A stretch of DNA of 64,000 nt from contig NZ_QOIM01000036.1 in the NCBI RefSeq assembly GCF_003323735.1, positions 124,001 to 188,000 on the forward strand, in the 5' to 3' direction. The position numbers and the translations under genes are program-made. The DNA comes from Streptomyces reniochalinae. GTDB taxonomy: Bacteria; Actinomycetota; Actinomycetes; Streptomycetales; Streptomycetaceae. How positions within the stretch are numbered: position 1 is the first letter of the stretch; every line of letters begins with the position of its first letter. Positions 40,848-48,851 of the stretch are shown here, in pieces. The notes beneath the pieces are model-generated. The model ran no database searches, was not told the origin of the DNA, and saw only the letters and a program-made list of their open reading frames with translations.

Positions 40848-41896
40848 GCGCTGACTATCCGGCAACCCTCGGCCACGCGACGGAGCGGGGCAGTGGCGGG
40901 CGGGCCACCGCCGTCGCGCATCCGAACATCGCGCTGATCAAGTACTGGGGCAAGCGGGACGAGCACCTGATCCTGCCTCGTGCCGACAGCCTGTCGATGA
41001 CGCTGGACCTCTTTCCGACGACCACCCGCGTGCACCTCGACCCCGAGGCCGGTCACGACGAGGTGACACTGAACGGCCGGCCCGCCGAAGGCGAGGCGCT
41101 GCGCCGCGTCGTCGCCTTCTTGAACCTGGTGCGAAAGCGGGCAGGGCTCGCGTCCAAGGCCGTCGTGGCCAGTGAGAACACCGTCCCCACCGGGGCGGGC
41201 CTCGCCTCGTCGGCGAGCGGATTCGCCGCCCTCGCCGTCGCCGCCGCTGCCGCGTACGGGCTCGGCCTGGACGCCACCGCCCTGTCACGGCTGGCCCGGC
41301 GCGGCTCGGGGTCGGCGGCACGCTCCCTCTTCGGCGGGTTCGCGGTGTGGCACGCCGGCACGGACTCCGGCACCGCTCTACAGGCCGATCTCAGCTCCTA
41401 CGCCGAGCCCGTTCCCGTGAGCGACATCGACCCCGCCCTGGTCATCGCCGTGGTCGACGCGGGCCCGAAGACCATCCCAAGCCGAGCGGCCATGCGACGC
41501 ACCGTCGAGACCTCTCCGCTGTACGAACCGTGGGCCGTCTCCAGCGGGGACGACCTGCGCCTGATGCGCGCCGCGCTGCTCGCGGGCGACTTCGAGACGG
41601 TCGGGGAGATCACCGAGCGCAACGCGCTCGGCATGCACGCGACCATGCTCGCGGCGCGGCCGGCCGTGCGCTACCTGTCGCCGGCCACGCTCACCGTCCT
41701 CGACCGCGTGCTCCGGCTGCGGGAGGACGGCGTTCCGGCCTACGCCACCATGGACGCCGGCCCCAACGTCAAGGTGCTGTGCCGCCGTGCGGACGCCGAA
41801 CGGGTCGCCGAGGCCGTGCGGGACGCTGCGCCCTCAGGATCGGTGCTGGTCGCCAAGGCGGGCCCCGGCGCCCGCCTGCTGCCCGGGAGCGGTTGA
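40844..41896 (+). CDS. mvaD: Diphosphomevalonate decarboxylase
   Basis: 350 residues, ATG overlapping the mevalonate kinase stop (ATGA). Hallmarks: AHPNIALIKYWGKRDEHLIL near the N-terminus, the GHMP loop PTGAGLASSASGFAALA and SRLARRGSGSAARSLFGGF, and late YATMDAGPNVKVL. It converts mevalonate diphosphate to isopentenyl diphosphate with ATP. Coupled to the following phosphomevalonate kinase through a TGATG overlap. Confidence 0.95.
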   Translation: MSADYPATLGHATERGSGGRATAVAHPNIALIKYWGKRDEHLILPRADSLSMTLDLFPTTTRVHLDPEAGHDEVTLNGRPAEGEALRRVVAFLNLVRKRAGLASKAVVASENTVPTGAGLASSASGFAALAVAAAAAYGLGLDATALSRLARRGSGSAARSLFGGFAVWHAGTDSGTALQADLSSYAEPVPVSDIDPALVIAVVDAGPKTIPSRAAMRRTVETSPLYEPWAVSSGDDLRLMRAALLAGDFETVGEITERNALGMHATMLAARPAVRYLSPATLTVLDRVLRLREDGVPAYATMDAGPNVKVLCRRADAERVAEAVRDAAPSGSVLVAKAGPGARLLPGSG

Positions 41897-43011
41897 TGAC
41901 CCGCCGGCGAACCGTCGTGAGACGCGCACCCGGCAAGCTGTTCGTCGCGGGGGAGTACGCGGTGGTCGAGCCGGGCAACCCGGCGATTCTCGTCGCGGTC
42001 GACCGCTACGTCACCGTCACCGTGACCGGCCGCGACGAGGCGGGCGTCGAGATCTCCTCCGACCTGGGGCCGCGCGGTACGCGATGGCAGTGGCGGGACG
42101 GCCGCCTCAGCCCGCGCGGCACCGGCGACGCGCAGGGTGCGCGCGCGGGCCTCGCGCACGTGATCTCCGCGATCGAGACGGTCGCCGCGCTGCCGGCCGG
42201 ACGCGGATCGCTTGCCCCGGCCCTCAGCGTGTCGGTCGACAGCGGCCTGCACGAGGACGGCACCAAGTACGGACTGGGGTCGAGCGGTGCCGTGACCGTG
42301 GCGACCGTGGCAGCCGTCGCCGCGTACCGCGGTCTCACACCGACCGACGAGGAACGGTTCCGGCTGGCTCTGCTCGCCACCGCCGAGATCGACCCCAAGG
42401 GCTCAGGCGGCGATATCGCCGCCAGCACCTGGGGCGGCTGGCTCGCCTACCGGGCGCCGGACCGGGCCGCCGCGCTGGAGCTCGCCCGCAGCCGCGGCCT
42501 CGCGGAGGCGCTGAGCACACCCTGGCCCGGGTTCGCGGCGCGTCGCCTGCCCGCTCCGGCGGGTCTCGCGCTGGCGGTTGGCTGGACCGGCGACCCGGCC
42601 TCCACCACCTCCCTGGTCTCCGATCTGCACCGGCGAGCCTGGCGCGGCACCGCAGCGCACAGAAGATTCATCAGCGCCACCACCGACTGCGTGCGCGCGG
42701 CGATCGCGGCACTGGAGGCCGGCGCAAGCCAGGAGTTGCTGGAACAGGTCAGGCGGGCCCGGAGGGAGCTGGCCCGACTGGACGACGAGGTCGCCCTGGG
42801 CGTCTTCACACCCCGGCTGACGGCGCTGTGCGAGGCCGCCGAAGCCGTCGGAGGCGCGGCAAAGCCCTCAGGGGCGGGCGGCGGGGACTGCGGCATCGCC
42901 CTGCTGGACGCCGGTGCCCCGCGACAGTTGGCTCGATTGCGCGAGAGGTGGGCTTCGGCCGGGGTGGTGCCCTTGCCGGTCCGTCCCGCCGCGGAAGGGA
43001 ACGAGGGATGA
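41896..43011 (+). CDS. Phosphomevalonate kinase
   Basis: 371 residues. The ATG shares a base with the decarboxylase stop (TGATG at 41894-41898). GHMP kinase features: RRAPGKLFVAGEYAVVEPGN, TKYGLGSSGAVTVATVA and KPSGAGGGDCGIALLD. It makes mevalonate diphosphate from phosphomevalonate. The frame continues upstream of the chosen start, inside the decarboxylase gene, but codons there are shadow-like. Overlaps the isomerase start by four bases. Confidence 0.93.
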   Translation: MTRRRTVVRRAPGKLFVAGEYAVVEPGNPAILVAVDRYVTVTVTGRDEAGVEISSDLGPRGTRWQWRDGRLSPRGTGDAQGARAGLAHVISAIETVAALPAGRGSLAPALSVSVDSGLHEDGTKYGLGSSGAVTVATVAAVAAYRGLTPTDEERFRLALLATAEIDPKGSGGDIAASTWGGWLAYRAPDRAAALELARSRGLAEALSTPWPGFAARRLPAPAGLALAVGWTGDPASTTSLVSDLHRRAWRGTAAHRRFISATTDCVRAAIAALEAGASQELLEQVRRARRELARLDDEVALGVFTPRLTALCEAAEAVGGAAKPSGAGGGDCGIALLDAGAPRQLARLRERWASAGVVPLPVRPAAEGNEG

Positions 43012-44099
43012 TCGCTCAACGCAAGGACGACCACGTCCGGCTGGCTGTCGAGCAACAGCAGCAGCACAGCGGACGCAACCAGTTCGACGAAGTCGCGTTC
43101 GTGCACCACGCGCTGGCCGGCCTCGACCGGCCCGACGTCAGCCTGGCGACCGCCTTCGCCGGCATCTCGTGGCAGGCGCCGCTGTACATCAACGCGATGA
43201 CCGGCGGCAGCGAGCGCACCGGCCGCATCAACCGGGACCTGGCCATCGCCGCCCGCGAGACCGGCGTGGCCCTCGCTTCGGGGTCCATGAGCGCCTACTT
43301 CAAGGACCCGGACTGCGCCGAGACCTTCAGCGTGCTGCGCAAGGAGAACCCGGACGGCTTCGTCATCGCCAACGTCAACGCGACGGCCTCCGTCGACAAG
43401 GCGCGCAGGGCCGTCGACCTCATCCAGGCGGACGCCCTGCAGATCCACATCAACACCGTGCAGGAAACGGTGATGCCGGAAGGCGACAGGTCGTTCTCGT
43501 CCTGGGCTCCGCAGATCGGCAGGATCGCGGCCGGCGTCGACGTCCCCGTGATCGTCAAGGAGGTCGGCTTCGGGCTGAGCCGCGAGACCGTCCGCCTGCT
43601 GGAGGGCCTCGGCGTGCGGATCGCCGACCTCGGAGGCCGGGGCGGCACCGACTTCGCGCGGATCGAGAACGGCCGGCGCCGGCTCGGCGACTACGCCTAC
43701 CTCACCGGCTGGGGACAGTCCACAGCCGCCTGCCTGCTGGACGCGCAGGACGCTCCGCTGCCCGTGCTCGCCTCCGGGGGTGTGCGCCATCCTCTCGACG
43801 TCGCCCGTGCACTGGCGCTCGGCGCGTCCGGCGTCGGCGCCTCCGGCACGTTCCTGCGCACGCTCCTGGACGAGGGGGTGTCGGCGCTGGTCGAGCGCAT
43901 AGCGGTATGGCTCGACCAACTGACCGCACTCCTGACCATGCTCGGCGCGCGCACCCCCGCCGAACTGACGCACTGCGACCTGCTGATCACCGGCGAGCTG
44001 CGTGGCTTCTGCGCCGACCGGGGGATCGACCCCGGGCCGTTCGCCCGCAGGTCCGGCAACCTCGACTTCCCCAACGACATGACGGGAAACACACGATGA
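43008..44099 (+). CDS. fni: Type 2 isopentenyl-diphosphate isomerase
   Basis: 363 residues; ATG overlaps the kinase stop and follows GAGGGATG. FMN-dependent isomerase features: the start RKDDHVRLAVEQQQQHSGRN, INAMTGGSERTGRIN, NVNATASVDKARRAV, HINTVQETVMPEGDRSF and the FMN-binding VKEVGFGLS with DLGGRGGTDFARIE and SGGVRHPLDVARAL. It interconverts IPP and DMAPP using reduced FMN. The type 2 rather than type 1 isomerase is normal for Streptomyces mevalonate clusters. Confidence 0.95.
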   Translation: MIAQRKDDHVRLAVEQQQQHSGRNQFDEVAFVHHALAGLDRPDVSLATAFAGISWQAPLYINAMTGGSERTGRINRDLAIAARETGVALASGSMSAYFKDPDCAETFSVLRKENPDGFVIANVNATASVDKARRAVDLIQADALQIHINTVQETVMPEGDRSFSSWAPQIGRIAAGVDVPVIVKEVGFGLSRETVRLLEGLGVRIADLGGRGGTDFARIENGRRRLGDYAYLTGWGQSTAACLLDAQDAPLPVLASGGVRHPLDVARALALGASGVGASGTFLRTLLDEGVSALVERIAVWLDQLTALLTMLGARTPAELTHCDLLITGELRGFCADRGIDPGPFARRSGNLDFPNDMTGNTR

Positions 44100-45154
44100 C
44101 CGACCACGCGATCGCCGGTGTTCCGATGCGCTGGGTGGGACCCGTGCGCATCTCGGGAAACGTGGCCACCACCGAGACACAGGTCCCCCTCGCCACCTAC
44201 GAGTCGCCGCTGTGGCCCTCCGTGGGCCGGGGCGCGAAAGTCTCCATGCTCTCCGAGCGGGGCATCGTCGCCACCCTCGTCGACGAGCGGATGACCCGCT
44301 CGGTCCTCGTGGAGGCCGTGGACGCGCAGGCCGCGCTGACGGCCGCCCGGACCATCGACGCGCGCCTCGGCGAGCTGCGCGAGGTGGTGCGCACCTGTAG
44401 CCGGTTCGCGGAGCTGATCGGCGTACGCCACGAGATCAACGCCAACCTGCTGTTCGTCCGCTTCGAGTTCACCACAGGCGACGCCTCGGGGCACAACATG
44501 GCGACGCTCGCCTCCGACGTGTTGCTCGAACACCTGCTGAAGACGATCCCGGACATCTCCTACGGGTCGATCTCCGGGAACTACTGCACGGACAAGAAGG
44601 CGACCGCGGTCAACGGCATCCTCGGCCGCGGCAAGAACGTGGTCACCGAGCTGCTCGTGCCGCGCGACGTGGTCGCCAACGTCCTGCACACGACGGCCGC
44701 GGGGATCGCCTTGCTGAACGTCCGCAAGAACATGCTCGGAACCCTGCTCGCGGGCGGAATCCGCTCGGCCAACGCCCACTTCGCCAACATGCTGCTCGGG
44801 TTCTACCTGGCCACGGGACAGGACGCGGCCAACATCGTCGAGGGCTCCCAGGGCGTCGTCATGGCCGAGGACCGGGACGGGGACCTCTACTTCGCCTGCA
44901 CCCTGCCCAACCTGATCGTCGGCTCCGTCGGCAACGGCAAGGGACTCGACTTCGTGGAGACGAACCTGGCGAGGCTCGGCTGCCGGGCCGAGCGCGACGC
45001 CGGCGAGAACGCGCGCCGACTCGCCGTCCTGGCGGCGGCCACGGTGCTGTGCGGAGAACTCTCCCTCCTCGCGGCCCAGACCAACCCGGGCGAGCTGATG
45101 CGGGCCCACGTCCACCTGGAGCGGAACGAGACGAGTGCGAAGGCAGGTGTCTAG
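44096..45154 (+). CDS. HMG-CoA reductase (class I)
   Basis: 352 residues from the ATG at 44096, overlapping the isomerase stop. Soluble, without membrane segments. Features: catalytic Glu region near VDERMTRSVLVEA, FEFTTGDASGHNMATLA (catalytic Asp/His region), SGNYCTDKKATAVN with the catalytic Lys, and the NADPH-proximal SVGNGKGLDF. The C-terminal catalytic His lies near MRAHVHLERNE. It reduces HMG-CoA to mevalonate with NADPH, the committed step. Followed four bases later by the HMG-CoA synthase gene. Confidence 0.94.
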   Translation: MTDHAIAGVPMRWVGPVRISGNVATTETQVPLATYESPLWPSVGRGAKVSMLSERGIVATLVDERMTRSVLVEAVDAQAALTAARTIDARLGELREVVRTCSRFAELIGVRHEINANLLFVRFEFTTGDASGHNMATLASDVLLEHLLKTIPDISYGSISGNYCTDKKATAVNGILGRGKNVVTELLVPRDVVANVLHTTAAGIALLNVRKNMLGTLLAGGIRSANAHFANMLLGFYLATGQDAANIVEGSQGVVMAEDRDGDLYFACTLPNLIVGSVGNGKGLDFVETNLARLGCRAERDAGENARRLAVLAAATVLCGELSLLAAQTNPGELMRAHVHLERNETSAKAGV

Positions 45155-45158
45155 AGAA

Positions 45159-46370
45159 ATGGCCGACACGTCACCCATAGGCATCCACGACCTGTCGTTC
45201 GCGACGACAGAATACGTCCTGGCACACACGGCCCTCGCCCAGCACAACGGCACCGACGTCGCCAAGTACCACAAAGGCATCGGCCAGCGGTCGATGAGCG
45301 TGCCCGCCGCCGACGAGGACATCGTGACCATGGGCGCGGCCGCCGCGGCGCCTCTCCTCGAACGGCACGGCAGCGAGAACATCCGGACGGTCATCTTCGC
45401 CACGGAGTCCTCGATCGACCAGGCGAAGTCGGCCGGTATCTACGTCCACTCGCTGCTCGGCATGGGTTCGGCCACCCGGGTCGTCGAACTCAAGCAGGCC
45501 TGCTACGGGGCGACGGCCGCCCTGCAGTTCGCCATCGGCCTGGTGCGCCGCGACCCGGCGCAGCGCGTCCTCGTGGTGGCCGCCGACGTCTCCAAGTACG
45601 AGCTGGACAGCCCGGGCGAGGCCACCCAGGGAGCCGCCGCGGTGGCCATGCTGGTCGGCGCGGAGCCCGCACTGGTGCGCATCGAGGAGCCGTCCGGCGT
45701 GTTCACCGCCGACGTCATGGACTTCTGGCGGCCGAACTACCGCGAGGCCGCCCTGGTCGACGGGCAGGAGTCCATCACCGCGTACCTCCTGGCTGCGGAG
45801 GGCTGCTGGAAGGACTACACGGAGCAAGGCGGGCGCCCACTCGAGGAGTTCACCGCGTTCTGCTACCACCAGCCGTTCACGAAGATGGCCTACAAGGCCC
45901 ACCGGCACCTGCTCAACCACTGCGGGCACGGAGTCGACGAGGACCGGGTCGCCCGCGACCTCGGCCTGACCACGGCCTACAACAACGTCATCGGCAACAG
46001 CTACACCGCCTCGGTGTACCTGGCTCTCGCCGCGCTGCTCGACCAGGCGGACGACCTGAGCGGCCAGGCCGTCGGGCTGCTCAGCTACGGCTCCGGCAGC
46101 GTCGCCGAGTTCTTCGCCGGCACCGTCGTGCCCGGCTACCGCGCCCACCTGCGGACCGCGGCGCACCGTGCGGCGATCGACCGGCGCGAGCCGGTCGACC
46201 ACGCCCGCTACCGCGCGCTGCACGAGCGCTCCTTCCCGACCGACGGCGAGGAGCACCGCACCCCGGCTGAGACCACGGGTCCCTTCAGGCTGGCGGGGAT
46301 CCGCGGCCACAAGCGCGTCTACGAGACCCGCGCGCAAAGGCCGCCCCGGCACTCGCAGATCCCCCGCTGA
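45159..46370 (+). CDS. Hydroxymethylglutaryl-CoA synthase
   Basis: 403 residues from the ATG at 45159. Thiolase-fold enzyme with Glu in FATESSIDQAKSAG, nucleophilic Cys in LKQACYGATAALQ, His in FCYHQPFTKMAYKAHR and GNSYTASVYLALAAL near the end. It joins acetyl-CoA and acetoacetyl-CoA to HMG-CoA. The acetoacetyl-CoA synthase NphT7 that follows this gene in CL190 is absent, so acetoacetyl-CoA must come from a thiolase elsewhere. It is the last gene of the operon and converges on the small HTH gene. Confidence 0.95.
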   Translation: MADTSPIGIHDLSFATTEYVLAHTALAQHNGTDVAKYHKGIGQRSMSVPAADEDIVTMGAAAAAPLLERHGSENIRTVIFATESSIDQAKSAGIYVHSLLGMGSATRVVELKQACYGATAALQFAIGLVRRDPAQRVLVVAADVSKYELDSPGEATQGAAAVAMLVGAEPALVRIEEPSGVFTADVMDFWRPNYREAALVDGQESITAYLLAAEGCWKDYTEQGGRPLEEFTAFCYHQPFTKMAYKAHRHLLNHCGHGVDEDRVARDLGLTTAYNNVIGNSYTASVYLALAALLDQADDLSGQAVGLLSYGSGSVAEFFAGTVVPGYRAHLRTAAHRAAIDRREPVDHARYRALHERSFPTDGEEHRTPAETTGPFRLAGIRGHKRVYETRAQRPPRHSQIPR

Positions 46371-46407
46371 CCCGCGCGTGTCCTGGGACGGCCACGATGT
46401 GCTGTGT

Positions 46408-46590
46408 CTAACGCCGGCGCCGCAGGGCGATCCGCGTGAGTTCGTCGATGTCGAACTCGGACCGGCCCGGTGTGCCGTAGCGGGTGAGCTGTCCGCGACT
46501 CACCCACTTGCGGATCGTCGCCTCGGACACCCCCGCGGCGAGTGCGGCCACGTTGGTGGGCACCAGCCGGTGGCGCGGCGGTCTGTTCAT
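46408..46590 (-). CDS. Small helix-turn-helix (excisionase/BldC-like) protein
   Basis: 60 residues starting MNRPPRHRLVPTNVAALAAG, with a MerR/excisionase-type winged helix: AAGVSEATIRKWVSRGQLTR then DIDELTRIALRRRR. The ATG overlaps the stop of the upstream hypothetical gene (ATGA), so both are translated together. Proteins of this size act as DNA-binding partners in phage excision or development. Convergent with HMG-CoA synthase. Its target is unknown; it could be a cluster regulator or a mobile-element relic. Confidence 0.82.
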   Translation of the reverse strand: MNRPPRHRLVPTNVAALAAGVSEATIRKWVSRGQLTRYGTPGRSEFDIDELTRIALRRRR

Positions 46591-47216
46591 GTCCCGACGG
46601 CCTTCCGCCGGCGCTCCACGAGCGGCCGGAGGGTGATCCACTCGTGCATGTCCCAGGCGTGTCCCGACGAGCACCGGATTCTCGTCGCGCCCGTGGTGCC
46701 GACTGACTGGGAGGGCGCGGAGATCTTTCCGGCGCAGTCGGCCACCACGCATTCCCAGACGGGCGCACGCGGCTCGCCGCGTTCCGGGTCGATGGTCCGC
46801 AGCAACTCCCTTCGCAGACCGTCGATCTCGTCCGCGAAATCAGGTGCCGGCGGCTGCTCGGTGAGCCATTCCGCGTTCCGCAAAAGGAAACGCGTCAGGT
46901 CGGGGACCGAGCGCGTCGGGGCGGCCTGGCCGAGTCCGTCGACGACGAAGGAGCTCCACGACTCGAGAACCGCGAGAATGTTGTGCCGGGCGTCGAGCGC
47001 GGACATGTTCAGCCGTTCCGTGCTCCGGCTCCCGGACACGCGGGTGTGGTGTGTCCGTCTGGAGATCGGCGCGACGTGGTGCAGGCTCTCCTGGTAGAGG
47101 CCGGGAAGCGCGCGCAGGTTGTCCTCCAGCTGCCGGACACGCGAGGCGCCGAGGAGGGTTTCTGTCACCTCTCCGGACCCCCGTTGCGGAGTCCTGGGGC
47201 AGGCGTGGAACTCCAT
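46587..47216 (-). CDS. Hypothetical protein with Cys/His motif (OvmZ-like?)
   Basis: 209 residues from the ATG at 47214-47216 behind GGAGA. Helical N-terminal half (LLGASRVRQLEDNLRALPGL, SALDARHNILAVLESWSSFV) and a C-terminal zinc-ribbon-like element: WECVVADCAGKIS followed by RIRCSSGHAWDMHEW. Short proteins of this kind, paired with a small HTH gene, recur in Streptomyces genomes and antibiotic clusters; the OvmZ label is from memory and uncertain. It forms an operon with the downstream HTH protein, so a regulatory pair is plausible. Confidence 0.6.
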   Translation of the reverse strand: MEFHACPRTPQRGSGEVTETLLGASRVRQLEDNLRALPGLYQESLHHVAPISRRTHHTRVSGSRSTERLNMSALDARHNILAVLESWSSFVVDGLGQAAPTRSVPDLTRFLLRNAEWLTEQPPAPDFADEIDGLRRELLRTIDPERGEPRAPVWECVVADCAGKISAPSQSVGTTGATRIRCSSGHAWDMHEWITLRPLVERRRKAVGT

Positions 47217-47719
47217 TCGATCTCCATTCTGAAGTGGCTTGCCCGGCGACCGCCGCAAAGGACGGTGAACGCGCCCGTGCGAAGGGCGCGGACGTGGTCG
47301 AGCCGTCGGCTCGTTGAGGAATGCGTGAGATCGCCGTCAAAGATCCGAACACGGCGCGGTGGCCTGCGGCCCTTTCTCTGCGGCCCCTTCGCTGTGGACC
47401 CTTTCCCCGTGGCCTCTCCCCGTGGCCTTTCTCCCGGGCTCTTTCCCGGTGGACGAGGCCCGCCGTGGGTTTTCCGTGCCCTCGGCGCTGCCCGTTCGAT
47501 TCCGACCCGGACGCCAGGAAGGTTTCCACCGAGCGGGCAAGGGTGTCAACGTTCAACATTCACAGTCCACCGCCGCTAAAGGGGAACTCCAGATTCAGTC
47601 TCGTACGGGTGTCGCCGCCGAGGTCAGGGGCACGGTCGGCCGTGCGGCGGCGGCCCGGCCGGGCGACGCACGCGCGCGTGTCCGAGCGCCCCTCTCTCGA
47701 CGAACCGGAGGAGAAACCC
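47217..47719. other. Non-coding region upstream of polyprenyl synthase
   Basis: 500 bases between the leftward hypothetical gene and the prenyl synthase. It contains a pyrimidine-rich imperfect tandem repeat (47359-47452) and presumably the divergent promoters. Overlapping ORFs have atypical composition and no ribosome site. Confidence 0.5.
47359..47452. repeat. Pyrimidine-rich imperfect tandem repeat
   Basis: About six units of roughly 14-18 bases with the theme GTGG(A/C)CCCTTTCYCC follow one another (for example TGTGGACCCTTTCCCC and CGTGGCCTTTCTCCC). The units differ in length, so this is a degenerate minisatellite. It lies just upstream of the prenyl synthase gene. Confidence 0.6.
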
Positions 47720-48796
47720 ATGACCCCGGATGTGACCACCGACAGTGGCCAGGAGGCCGCTGACTCCGCTGACCTCGCCCGCCGCACCCGCGACGGCGTG
47801 CTCCGCCGCGTCGAGGAGAGGCTGCGCTCTCTGCTGGCGGGCGAACACGATGTGTGGGCCGGAGTGCACGAGAGGGCGGCCGTCCCCGTCGACGCGCTGT
47901 CCCAACTGATCGCGTCGGGCGGCAAGCGCGTCCGGCCGGCCTTCTGCGCCACCGGCTATCTCGCCGCCGGCGGCGATCCCGACACCCCCGGCATCGTGTC
48001 AGCCTGCGCGGCCCTGGAGATGCTGCACGTGTCGGCGCTCGTCCACGACGACGTGCTGGACGACTCCAGCCGGCGGCGCGGAGCGCCCACCGTCCACGCG
48101 GCCCACGCGCAGCTGCACGTAAGCCGCGGTTGGCAGGGTGAGGCGCGTCGGTACGGCGAGGGCGTGGCCCTCCTCGTCGGCGACCTCGCACTCGTGTACG
48201 CGGAGACGTTGATGGCCGAGGCGCCGAGGTCGGTGGTCCCCGAGTGGAACCGGCTGCGCTCCGAGGTCATGATCGGCCAGTACATGGACGTCCACGCGGC
48301 AGCCGAGTTCTCGGCCAACCCCCGGATCTCCCGCCTGATCGCCAGGATCAAGTCCGGCCGGTACACCATCCACCGGCCCCTGGTCGTGGGGGCGAGCGCG
48401 GCGGGCCGCGACGACCTCGCGGCCGCCTTCGAGGAGTTCGGCGAGGCGGTGGGCGAGGCGTTCCAGCTCAGAGACGACCTGCTGGACGCCTTCGGTGACT
48501 CAGCCGACACGGGCAAGCCCACGGGACTCGACCTCACACAGCACAAGATGACGCTGCTGCTGGGCTGGGCGATGCAGCGCGACGAGCGCATCCACAGCCT
48601 GATCACCGAACCGGGCCACACCCCCGACGAGGTGCGCCGCCGACTGGCGGACACAGGGGTTCCCGGCGACGTCGAGAAGCACATCGCCGGCCTCGTCGAG
48701 CGGGGCTGCAAAGCCATCGCCGACGCGCCCGTCGAAGACGTATGGCGCAAGGAGCTGGCCGACATGGCCGTGCGCGTCGCCTACCGCACCACCTGA
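47720..48796 (+). CDS. Polyprenyl diphosphate synthase (GPP/FPP/GGPP)
   Basis: 358 residues from the ATG at 47720 behind GGAGGAG. Two aspartate-rich motifs: LVHDDVLDDSSRRRGAPT (first, DDxxD) and FQLRDDLLDAFGD (second), with KRVRPAF near the N-terminus for IPP binding. It makes the allylic diphosphate used by the prenyltransferase. The residues four and five before the first motif are Ala and Ser rather than bulky aromatics, so chain length cannot be set to C10 from sequence; geranyl is expected from related meroterpenoids. Confidence 0.92.
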   Translation: MTPDVTTDSGQEAADSADLARRTRDGVLRRVEERLRSLLAGEHDVWAGVHERAAVPVDALSQLIASGGKRVRPAFCATGYLAAGGDPDTPGIVSACAALEMLHVSALVHDDVLDDSSRRRGAPTVHAAHAQLHVSRGWQGEARRYGEGVALLVGDLALVYAETLMAEAPRSVVPEWNRLRSEVMIGQYMDVHAAAEFSANPRISRLIARIKSGRYTIHRPLVVGASAAGRDDLAAAFEEFGEAVGEAFQLRDDLLDAFGDSADTGKPTGLDLTQHKMTLLLGWAMQRDERIHSLITEPGHTPDEVRRRLADTGVPGDVEKHIAGLVERGCKAIADAPVEDVWRKELADMAVRVAYRTT

Positions 48797-48851
48797 GCCC
48801 GGCCCCCCTCCCGCCTCTTCCGCCTCTCATGCCGATCCGAAGGGATTACCT

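Noticed and set aside
42447..44180. A 577-codon leftward ORF opposite the mevalonate genes
   Set aside because: Shadow of phosphomevalonate kinase and isomerase, both of which have clear motifs and coupled starts.
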